Below, piece after piece: positions 54,418 through 62,176 of a stretch of DNA of 64,000 nt. The position numbers and the translations under genes are program-made. Source of the DNA: Flavilitoribacter nigricans DSM 23189 = NBRC 102662. GTDB taxonomy: Bacteria > Bacteroidota > Bacteroidia > Chitinophagales > Saprospiraceae. The stretch covers positions 1 through 64,000 of the forward strand of contig NZ_PDUD01000054.1 in NCBI RefSeq assembly GCF_002646595.1. The letters run 5' to 3'. Below the pieces are notes generated by a model that saw only the letters and a list, made by a program, of their open reading frames with translations, searched no databases and was not told the DNA's origin. The first letter of the stretch is position 1. The number at the start of each line of letters is the position of its first letter.

Positions 54418-55649
54418 CAACAGAGGTTTTTCAATTTTTCTTCCAAGTTTTCATAACCCCTCCTTATTTGCCAGGCATTTTCGATCCTGACTTCTTCATC
54501 CGTAGTCATTCCTGCTAGCAATAAAGCTATCCCTGCTCTTAAGTCGATGGCATTAACTGTAGCTCCTTTTAAGCTGTAGCCTCCTTCAATCACTAACATC
54601 TCACCACTCAACTTGAATTTCATTCCCATTTTTTTCAATTCTTCGGCATATCCATATCGCCCTGGGAATCGCAAATCGATTATTTTAGATTCACCTTTAC
54701 TCATGGCACCATACACGGCGAATAGTGGTTGCATATCCGAATTAATTCCAGGATAAGGTCCAGTACTGATCTCAACGGGGTATGGTATTCCTCCTTTTAC
54801 AATTAATGAGTTTTCCCCTTTGTAAAACTTCATTCCGCTTTCTCTTAAAAATACTAAAGGAACTTCTAAGTGCTCAAATGGAAAATTGATTATCTCTACA
54901 TCTCCATTAGTGATGACTGACCCAATCGCCCAAGTAAGAGCCTCCATATTATCCGGAATAACTCGATGCTTTGTACCTTCCAGTTCGGAAACGCCTTCTA
55001 TTTCAATAGCTTTTTGACCATGAACTGTGATTTTGGCTCCCATTTTGTTTAATAGAGTAATGAGATCAATGATTTCTGGTCTAATATGAGGCCCGTAAAG
55101 TATGGTTTTTCCAATCGCTAATGAGGAAGCAATTATAGTATTCTCTGTTGCGCCAGTTGACCTAATTGGTAAATGTATTTCACATCCCACTAGTCGAGAA
55201 TCTTTGGCTTTAGCACAGAGGAAACCGTTTTCCTCCCAAATTTCTGCACCTAGCCTTTCAAGCAGCATAACATGCAAATCATATTTCCTTTCACCCAATT
55301 TGCAGCCACCAGGAAGTGGGACACGACCTTCTCCGAATCTTCCAACTAATGCTCCTAATATAAGAAGTGTATTACGTATGGATCTCTTAGACCATTCTAA
55401 ACTAGTAATTAGTGAATCTTCTTTTTCTGTAATTAGAATGTTATCTTCAAATATTTTAATTTCTTTCCCTAATACCTCCAACATCTCCATATGGATTTGG
55501 ATATCAAGTAGGCCCTTAGGAAAGTGTTCCAATTGTAATGGGTAACGAGTTAAAATTGAAGCTGCAAGTAACCGAAGGGCACTATTTTTTGCCCCACTCA
55601 CTCTGACTTGGCCCATTAACCTAGTTCTGCTTATACTTAAAGATTCCAT
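54417..55649 (-). CDS. MurA-like UDP-GlcNAc enolpyruvyltransferase
   Basis: The 410-residue enzyme carries the expected catalytic set: SGAKNSAL with Lys21/Asn22, the PEP-binding Cys116 in PGGCKLGERKYD with Arg121, Asp305 in PGINSDMQ and Arg371 in IDLRAG. It therefore should be active. MurA adds enolpyruvate to the 3-OH of UDP-GlcNAc. The location inside a polysaccharide locus, translationally coupled to a sulfotransferase and near a MurB-like reductase, argues for a paralogue dedicated to a glycan sugar, not to peptidoglycan. Whether the substrate is UDP-GlcNAc or another UDP-HexNAc cannot be read from sequence. Confidence 0.9.
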   Translation of the reverse strand: MESLSISRTRLMGQVRVSGAKNSALRLLAASILTRYPLQLEHFPKGLLDIQIHMEMLEVLGKEIKIFEDNILITEKEDSLITSLEWSKRSIRNTLLILGALVGRFGEGRVPLPGGCKLGERKYDLHVMLLERLGAEIWEENGFLCAKAKDSRLVGCEIHLPIRSTGATENTIIASSLAIGKTILYGPHIRPEIIDLITLLNKMGAKITVHGQKAIEIEGVSELEGTKHRVIPDNMEALTWAIGSVITNGDVEIINFPFEHLEVPLVFLRESGMKFYKGENSLIVKGGIPYPVEISTGPYPGINSDMQPLFAVYGAMSKGESKIIDLRFPGRYGYAEELKKMGMKFKLSGEMLVIEGGYSLKGATVNAIDLRAGIALLLAGMTTDEEVRIENAWQIRRGYENLEEKLKNLC

Positions 55650-55686
55650 TTATTTTTTTGATAGATTTCTACAAAGAGCTTCTTTA

Positions 55687-56787
55687 TTAGGAAAGAACAC
55701 TTTTTTCAAAATGCTCTAAGAATGCCCTACTACTATTTTGATGATGAGAAAACAAAGCTTGAAAGTTTTTTATGATTGATATATATCTTTCATAATTGCT
55801 GGAAACTTCTACTAATTTTTCTTTTAGATCACTAAAGTCCCAATTTGTAGATACGTAAGTTTCTCCATTTTTAAAAAAATCTGGATAGGTATTTAAATGA
55901 TCCATTTTAGGTTTCAAAAGCAGGCTCCCGTTTACAACAGACTCAAAATCTCGATAGCAGATTTCTCCCCATCCAAAAGGACTCAAAGTTATTTTTGAAT
56001 CTCTTTGCTCCTTCATATACTGAGAAAAGGAAACCTTTCCGCCAACTAGAATGTCATCCCTCCGCATATTTTTAAGTCTTTCTGAAGCAAGATTTCGCTG
56101 GTAATCATAACTTTCATGCTTATTGGAATTGCCTCTATAACTTAACAGATATTTTTTATGAGAATTAGGATTTCGCATCCTTACCTTTTGATAATATCCG
56201 GGTAATATCATTGAATTGCCGATAGGTAAAAATGACTTAAAAGGGAACCATCTATAATCCAGAAGACCGATGTTCCAGCCAAGTCTCAATTTTTCTACAT
56301 CCTTTTCTTTCAGAGGGGTGAACTCTAATTTTCTCGTTTCTTTTAGGCCTGGAGGCAACCAGACCATTAGGTTATAGGATTTCCGCTCTGTATAATAGGA
56401 TAAATCTTTAAAGATCTGCTTTTTTAGATGAATATCTACAAACGGAGTAATATGAGATGTAGAACTACCTCCTGAATCTCCAGTATCAAAAAGGACCACC
56501 CTACATCCTTTTTGTTTTGCACTTTCGATCACTTCAAGAATAAAGAATTCGCTATCGTATTTATGATTTCCTGGAATCTTATATCTGCTCTTTGCAAGGA
56601 ACTGGTAATATCTATAATCTAAAAGAAATACATCACACTCTAGGAGTTTTGGGTTTAAATGATGTGAATAAAACCTAAACTTAATATTTTTCTTTTTGAA
56701 ACTATTCTCCCACTTTAATATAGGATAAAAGTCATTAAATCCTCTTCGAATAGGAATTTGAGGAGTTAATATATTTATTCTAGTCAT
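55687..56787 (-). CDS. Exostosin-like / GT-B glycosyltransferase of uncertain family
   Basis: The 366-residue protein has a C-terminal region GWGEICYRDFESVVNGSLLLKP (about 275-296, quoted in part as YRDFESVVNGSLLLKP), the donor-binding pattern of exostosin-like glycosyltransferases. The N-terminal half includes CDVFLLDYRYYQFLA and VVLFDTGDSGGS, which I do not recognise. No membrane segment is seen. It overlaps the GT2 gene upstream by 8 bases and lies 37 bases from the MurA-like gene. A glycosyltransferase of the polysaccharide pathway is likely; the sugar is unknown. Confidence 0.6.
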   Translation of the reverse strand: MTRINILTPQIPIRRGFNDFYPILKWENSFKKKNIKFRFYSHHLNPKLLECDVFLLDYRYYQFLAKSRYKIPGNHKYDSEFFILEVIESAKQKGCRVVLFDTGDSGGSSTSHITPFVDIHLKKQIFKDLSYYTERKSYNLMVWLPPGLKETRKLEFTPLKEKDVEKLRLGWNIGLLDYRWFPFKSFLPIGNSMILPGYYQKVRMRNPNSHKKYLLSYRGNSNKHESYDYQRNLASERLKNMRRDDILVGGKVSFSQYMKEQRDSKITLSPFGWGEICYRDFESVVNGSLLLKPKMDHLNTYPDFFKNGETYVSTNWDFSDLKEKLVEVSSNYERYISIIKNFQALFSHHQNSSRAFLEHFEKSVLS

Positions 56788-57793
56788 GGGAAAATTGATC
56801 TTTAAAGTAAATGTTTTTCAATTGTTTATTTTTTACAATATCTTTTATGATTTTATTTTTGCACAAAAAGTACAAAAGCTGAAATGGGAAAATAAGACCT
56901 CTATATATGATCACATTTAAAAATTTTCTTTCGTTAAGCGGTGACTCATATAAATATTTATCTATTTGAATTTTACATTTGACCATTATTGCTTCAACTC
57001 TGGTAAGCATCGGAATCTTATATAATAAAGTAGCTGGGATTAAATTTTGATAATGCCACTTGGAAATAATCTTATCAGTTTTCTTTAGGGAAATAGAATC
57101 TCCATGTACTCTATAGGATACCGTGTAGGCAGGTAGCAAAAACAGCTTGAATCCATTAAGTAGAAACTTATACATTAGAGGTATATCTTCATAAAGAGGA
57201 AATCTTTCATCAAAGCCGTTAACAGACTTTATAGCCTTATGGCTCATAAAGATTGTAATTATTCGATAATGCTGCTCCCTAGAAAATAATTTTAATTGCT
57301 CATTATTTGACAAACAGCTGCTAAATAAAATATAAGTTTGAGGATCTTTTAGCATTGCTTTTTGATGCCATTCTCCATTCTTAAAATATAATTTATAGAA
57401 CTTTGAAAACAATATTTGGATATTTAAATCTTCGTTCAGATATATATATTCCAAATTATCCTTAATGCAATCTCGCAATAAAATATCATCGCCAGCAATA
57501 ATTTTAACCCATTCTCCAGTACACGCATTAAATGCCCTGTTTAAATTACCTGATACACCTGTATTATTTTCGACAGAAATATATTTGATATTTTCGAAAA
57601 ACTCCTTATTCTTACTTATCCATTGCTGGCATAAAAGTTCTGTATTATCAGTAGAAGCATCATCACTGATTATCAATTCCAGGCAATCATACGATTGCAT
57701 TCTAATACTTTCTAAAGTATCTAAAATATACTTGCTGGAATTATAAGTAATCACTAAGACACTTACCAAAGGCCCCTTATTTTCCGGCACCAT
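56780..57793 (-). CDS. GT2-family glycosyltransferase
   Basis: A 337-residue GT-A enzyme: VSVLVITYNSSKYILDTLESI (start), LELIISDDASTDNTELL and the DxD-like IIAGDDILL (about 97-105), then FPLYEDIPLMYKFLLNGF as the acceptor/base motif (ED). This is a normal family 2 catalytic core with a C-terminal extension (about 240-337) that may bind the membrane. It lies 2 bases downstream of the flippase gene and overlaps the exostosin-like gene by 8 bases. Confidence 0.85.
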   Translation of the reverse strand: MVPENKGPLVSVLVITYNSSKYILDTLESIRMQSYDCLELIISDDASTDNTELLCQQWISKNKEFFENIKYISVENNTGVSGNLNRAFNACTGEWVKIIAGDDILLRDCIKDNLEYIYLNEDLNIQILFSKFYKLYFKNGEWHQKAMLKDPQTYILFSSCLSNNEQLKLFSREQHYRIITIFMSHKAIKSVNGFDERFPLYEDIPLMYKFLLNGFKLFLLPAYTVSYRVHGDSISLKKTDKIISKWHYQNLIPATLLYKIPMLTRVEAIMVKCKIQIDKYLYESPLNERKFLNVIIYRGLIFPFQLLYFLCKNKIIKDIVKNKQLKNIYFKDQFSHD

Positions 57794-57795
57794 AT

Positions 57796-59247
57796 TTAGG
57801 ATGTAAATTTATACTTAAGATTACCCACGAATTCCTCCAATTCTGACATTTCTTTTATATTAAACATCTTGGATAGAGATAAGTAAGTTACAATAGCCAC
57901 TATACAGCCTAACACAATCTGAAAAAAGTCATTTGAAACAAAATTAACAATTGTTATAACTGCAATTGACATAATAATAGCAGATAATACCATTGGCATA
58001 ATATCTTTTAACTGCGATAAAGGTCCATAACCCAAGATTTTACCAGGCAGATATGCGTTAATAAAAAATGAAATGAAAGATGTTACGACATGGCCAATAA
58101 CTATAGCTTTTATTCCAAAAGGAACTGTAACTATAAGAGAAACTACAGTAAGAGGAAATTTTGACAAGTCCACTTTAAGAAAAAGATCTGATCTTCCCAT
58201 TGCGTTTAGGATATTCATATTTATAACGCTAATTGGATATATGACATACGCAATTGAAGTCCATTGCAATAATGGCACCACTTCAATCCATTTCTCTGTA
58301 AGTAAAATTCTAACAATCGGTTCTGCTAATATCGAAACTAATATCATAATTGGTATTATTATGAATGCTGCCATTCTTACCATTCTACTATATGCTGAAA
58401 CTAATCGAACTCTTTCATCCTGTAATGAGGAAAAAACTGGAAATGAAACTTGTTGCAATACATTGCTCAAAGTACCGGAAGGTATTTCTGCTAAGCTTTT
58501 TGCCCGGGTATAGAATCCTAGAGCTGCAGCACTATAATATTTACCAATTATAATATTATAAATATTGATAGAAACCTTTTCGTAAATTCTTGATAGTAAA
58601 ATCTTCGAGCTAAAGCCAAAAAGTTCATTGAAAGATTCCCTTGAAAATTCCATGGATGGAATCCATTTATTTACTTTCCAAAGTAAGAATACAGATACTA
58701 AAGTGTTTAAAAGCGTATACATTACTAATGCCCAAACACCCCATCCCAAAATAGCCAATACAATTGCAGCAATTCCACTTAGGACTGACGCGATTAAGTT
58801 CACTCTTGCTAAGGTCTTAAAATCAATATTGACAATTAACTTTGCTCTCTGTACCATAGCGAAAGCAGATATAACGATGTTAAGACCCAATACTCTCGTT
58901 AATAAAATAAGTTCTATCTTATCGTAAAATTTTGCTATTAGCGGTGCCGAGAACAATAAGACCAGATAAAAAAAAATACTTACGACTAAATTAAATAGAA
59001 AAACTGTTGAATAGTCTAAATCGGTTCTTACCTTTTTTTGGATTAATCCACTTCCCATTCCACTATTCACAAAGATCTGGGAAATTGCAATAAATATCGA
59101 TAGCATTCCAATTAGGCCAAAATCCTCTGGAAATAAAAGCCTCGCCAAAACTATTCCTACTATAAGCTTAACAAGCTGAACAGAAAATTTTTCCAGTGCA
59201 TTCCAGAACAATCCTCTTGATGTTTTTTCCTTTAATCCTTCGCTCAA
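57796..59247 (-). CDS. Wzx-type flippase (MOP superfamily)
   Basis: The 483-residue protein has about 14 membrane helices and the LARLLFPEDFGLIGMLSIF and FVNSGMGSGLIQKK motifs of the WzxC-like polysaccharide transporters. It would move the lipid-linked repeat unit across the inner membrane for the EpsG-like polymerase. The start is TTG at 59247 within a TTGA overlap with the HAD gene. The other flippase (24956-26293) belongs to a separate plus-strand unit. Confidence 0.9.
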   Translation of the reverse strand: MSEGLKEKTSRGLFWNALEKFSVQLVKLIVGIVLARLLFPEDFGLIGMLSIFIAISQIFVNSGMGSGLIQKKVRTDLDYSTVFLFNLVVSIFFYLVLLFSAPLIAKFYDKIELILLTRVLGLNIVISAFAMVQRAKLIVNIDFKTLARVNLIASVLSGIAAIVLAILGWGVWALVMYTLLNTLVSVFLLWKVNKWIPSMEFSRESFNELFGFSSKILLSRIYEKVSINIYNIIIGKYYSAAALGFYTRAKSLAEIPSGTLSNVLQQVSFPVFSSLQDERVRLVSAYSRMVRMAAFIIIPIMILVSILAEPIVRILLTEKWIEVVPLLQWTSIAYVIYPISVINMNILNAMGRSDLFLKVDLSKFPLTVVSLIVTVPFGIKAIVIGHVVTSFISFFINAYLPGKILGYGPLSQLKDIMPMVLSAIIMSIAVITIVNFVSNDFFQIVLGCIVAIVTYLSLSKMFNIKEMSELEEFVGNLKYKFTS

Positions 59248-59867
59248 AATATTTTCATTTCTAGCGTTGTGAGTTTCTCTACACTGGGGTTATTATAACC
59301 TAAAAAAAATATCTCATTACTAATTGCAGCTTCGTAATCATTGATGGAATCCCCAATTAGTACACAATTAGATTTTTGGTAATCAAAACTATTTAATATA
59401 TTTCTAACCAGTTCAATCTTTGGAACAGGAGAACCATTTATACTGACGAAATATTTTGAGATGTCTAAACTATTACACAAATACCTCAATTCATCTTGAT
59501 CCGAACCCGAAACTATATGCATTGGAAAAAAACTATAGTTTTCTTTAATAAATTTAATAGTAGGTTGAATTAATAAACTTTCATCATTCAAAATTTTTCG
59601 CATTATTTCACTGAAAGATTCACATAATTCTAATAATTTAACTTCACCTAGCTTCTCGTTTCTAATTTTCTCAAAGAAATAACGGAACTTCACATAGCGG
59701 GAAAGCCCACCATTAAGTTTGTGAAATTTCAATAGTTCCTCTACTTGTTGAGCAGGGTATTCAGTTAGAACCCTTTGAAAGCCAATATCTCTGATCTTAT
59801 TAGAATCTAAGATTACTCCATCAAAGTCCCAAAAAAAAATCAAATTACTATCTATAAATTTTTTCAT
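59244..59867 (-). CDS. HAD-superfamily phosphatase
   Basis: The 207-residue protein has the nucleophile motif FFWDFDGVILDS (Asp14, Asp16), motif II HIVSGSDQDEL, Lys150 and motif IV IGDSINDYEA (Asp173), so it is a complete HAD phosphatase of the beta-phosphoglucomutase-like group. It sits directly between the cytidylyltransferase (20-base overlap) and the flippase (4-base overlap), which suggests that it removes a phosphate from the sugar acid before CMP activation, as the phosphatase does in sialic acid or Kdo pathways. This assignment is inference. Confidence 0.85.
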   Translation of the reverse strand: MKKFIDSNLIFFWDFDGVILDSNKIRDIGFQRVLTEYPAQQVEELLKFHKLNGGLSRYVKFRYFFEKIRNEKLGEVKLLELCESFSEIMRKILNDESLLIQPTIKFIKENYSFFPMHIVSGSDQDELRYLCNSLDISKYFVSINGSPVPKIELVRNILNSFDYQKSNCVLIGDSINDYEAAISNEIFFLGYNNPSVEKLTTLEMKIF

Positions 59868-60567
59868 ATAAAGACTCTGCTATCAAAAAATCTTCTTCCC
59901 AGTCAATATCGAATGACACGACTTTATTTTGCTCGTAAAAAAATGGGGTACTTCCAATCCGGTCAGCGTTTTTTTGATAGTTTTCTCTTGAAGTAATAAA
60001 AATTGCATGATTAACCTCGTAAATCATTGACAAATCCTGTGTTCTTGGCCAACGCGACGGTAATCCATTACCATCATGGAAGTTTATCATTTCTCTTTTT
60101 ATCGGATCAATTAAAAAATTTTGCAGTGGTGTTACACTTATTAAGGAATCGAACCCATTTTGGGTTTGAGTTAAATATGTGGATATGGCTTTTTCATATT
60201 CTTGAGAATCAACAAATGGTGTAGTAGCATGCCCCCATAAAATATGCCGGCTTTCCACAATAGATGGTACATATTTAATTAGATCCACTAAATCTGTAGA
60301 ATCTTGGCATAAGTTTTCTGGTCTTTCATAGATTTTAATTTTCTGTCCAGTTGGATCTACATCTTTGGCGATAGTCATTGTTACCTCATCATTGGTTGAT
60401 AAAATTATTTCGTCCAAAGACTCACAACTGACTAATTGCTCCAGCTTTAATCTTACTATTCCTCCTTTGATTCCAGCAAAAGGACGTGTATTTTTATTCG
60501 CTACCCTTTTAGACCCCTTCCGTACCGGAAGAAAGAAGCCAATTGATTCATTTCTATTTATAGCCAT
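59848..60567 (-). CDS. CMP-sugar synthetase (acylneuraminate cytidylyltransferase family)
   Basis: The 239-residue protein begins IGFFLPVRKGSKRVANKNTRPF, the CTP-binding loop of the NeuA/KdsB family, and has ILWGHATTPFVDSQEYEKAI (the TSPF region) and SRWPRTQDLSMIYEVNHAIF (substrate loop). It should activate a keto-acid sugar as its CMP derivative. The substrate loop differs from classical sialic acid synthetases, so the sugar may not be Neu5Ac. It overlaps the aldolase-fusion gene by 10 bases, so these two are translationally coupled. Confidence 0.85.
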   Translation of the reverse strand: MAINRNESIGFFLPVRKGSKRVANKNTRPFAGIKGGIVRLKLEQLVSCESLDEIILSTNDEVTMTIAKDVDPTGQKIKIYERPENLCQDSTDLVDLIKYVPSIVESRHILWGHATTPFVDSQEYEKAISTYLTQTQNGFDSLISVTPLQNFLIDPIKREMINFHDGNGLPSRWPRTQDLSMIYEVNHAIFITSRENYQKNADRIGSTPFFYEQNKVVSFDIDWEEDFLIAESLYEKIYR

Positions 60568-62096
60568 TCAAAGACAGACTTTTGCTCTAATTCTTTGTAC
60601 TCTGTTGGTAAAATGGATAGTAGAGATTTACTCGTGAAATTTTTGTAGTCATTAAATAAGCTCTCGTTTTCAGATGCTAATGATCTTTCTAGTTGGGTTA
60701 TTGTATTTTGGCCATATCCATCATATCCCGCTAGCCAAATCTGCTTTACGTTCAAGGCAATCGCAGTTTGCAATGCAAGTACAGTATGAGAATCCGTTAA
60801 CTTATCTGTAAACGTAATACTCTCAAGTTCATAACTTCTTTCATATAGTATATTAGGTATGTAAGTACCCATTTTCCGGGGAAAAGGAGGCAAAATACAT
60901 TCACCTTTGAAACTACTCATCATTTCGGTAAAAGCCTTTTCAAGTCGATAGCCTTCATTTCCCACTAAGCAATAATATTGAGGAACATCTAATTCTTGAA
61001 ATATTGCAGCATTCTTAGAGGATGCATGAATTAAGCAAATATTTTTTTCCGCCTTAATAAAGTTAACTGCGGCTTCTGCAAATCTTTTTGCATTTTCTCC
61101 CCCTCCAATAATTAATGCCTTTTCGTAAGTAGTCTTAGGTTTAAAAATCGGTAGCTTATCATTATCCTTCTTTTTTTCTTTTTGATTTTCTAAGGCTCTT
61201 ATTATGGAATTTAAAGAGTAAAACCTTCTAGATACCCATTCCATTACATTCTTTTGGGGTAAAGAACTAACCCCAGAAACCATGTACGGTAAATTGGTTC
61301 CCCACTTGTATGAGTCTTTTAGCACTTCAAATCTGCTAACAACATTGCTTAAGGCATTATAATTTACATTTAATGCTCCTTTAGAATTAAGAACCGTCAA
61401 AAGTAATTCCATTCTTAAATTACCGGCTCCTCTTCCCATCCCAGTTATTGTGGCATCAACTATTTCTACACCATTTTCGATTGCAGTTAAGGTATTGATC
61501 AGTCCCAACTCTAAGTTATTATGTCCATGAAATCCTAATTTTATGGACACCTTCTTTCTGATTACCTTAATTATTCTTTCAACATCATTAGGGAAAACAC
61601 CTCCAAAAGAATCAACCATATATAGGTAGTCGGCTAGCTCATTCAATAAGGATAAATTTTTCATCAAATCCGGATACTTCTCCCATTCGGACATGTACAT
61701 GATGTTAAAGCATACCTCAAAACCTAATTCCTTGATGGCTGTTGCTAATAGTACAGATCTTTTAAAATTGTTAGGAGCTACAGCTATTCTAACCATGTCT
61801 ACTATACCTACACAAGGCTGTAGTAAATCTTTTATATCTTTTTGTTGTGTATCTTTCTCATTGATAATTACCGCCATTTTTTTATTAGAGAGTTTCCTGA
61901 TTTTTTCTAATACATAAATTGGGCAATAAAAATATTCTCCTAAATACCCTTTTAATGGTTTAGAGCGATATCCCACCTCTAAATAATCTATCGGCAATTG
62001 ATTCAATGACTCTATGTAAGTATGAACTAAATCATCATCAAAGTCCCAATTAGTATAATAACCTCCATCACGGATCGTACAATCTAAAATTTTCAT
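60558..62096 (-). CDS. DRE-TIM aldolase fused to an MptE-like Rossmann domain
   Basis: The 512-residue protein has two parts. Residues 1-300 form an HMG-CoA-lyase-like DRE-TIM metallolyase: LDCTIRDGGYYTNW (4-17), the metal ligands His190 and His192 in FHGHNN, and GMGRGAGN (219-226). Residues about 320-512 resemble the MptE/DUF115 fold: KALIIGGGENAKRF (326-339) and AIALNVKQIWLAGYDGYG (about 440-457). The first part should cleave or form a C-C bond with a pyruvate-type substrate; the second is usually a nucleotide-binding transferase domain. It precedes the CMP-sugar synthetase and HAD gene, so it may build the sugar acid they activate. No homologue with a known reaction is recognised. Confidence 0.65.
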   Translation of the reverse strand: MKILDCTIRDGGYYTNWDFDDDLVHTYIESLNQLPIDYLEVGYRSKPLKGYLGEYFYCPIYVLEKIRKLSNKKMAVIINEKDTQQKDIKDLLQPCVGIVDMVRIAVAPNNFKRSVLLATAIKELGFEVCFNIMYMSEWEKYPDLMKNLSLLNELADYLYMVDSFGGVFPNDVERIIKVIRKKVSIKLGFHGHNNLELGLINTLTAIENGVEIVDATITGMGRGAGNLRMELLLTVLNSKGALNVNYNALSNVVSRFEVLKDSYKWGTNLPYMVSGVSSLPQKNVMEWVSRRFYSLNSIIRALENQKEKKKDNDKLPIFKPKTTYEKALIIGGGENAKRFAEAAVNFIKAEKNICLIHASSKNAAIFQELDVPQYYCLVGNEGYRLEKAFTEMMSSFKGECILPPFPRKMGTYIPNILYERSYELESITFTDKLTDSHTVLALQTAIALNVKQIWLAGYDGYGQNTITQLERSLASENESLFNDYKNFTSKSLLSILPTEYKELEQKSVFEWL

Positions 62097-62176
62097 TTAT
62101 TGAATCTTTTAAGCAGTGAATACATCAATTGATTTTTTGATTTAGCTCATAAACTTTAACTCCTAGCACTTTCCAA

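Noticed and set aside
51757-55649. MurA and MurB as the housekeeping peptidoglycan enzymes
   Set aside because: They sit within a glycan locus, overlap sulfotransferase and glycosyltransferase genes and have no mur, fts or ddl neighbours. A dedicated paralogue is more likely, though other copies in the genome could not be checked.
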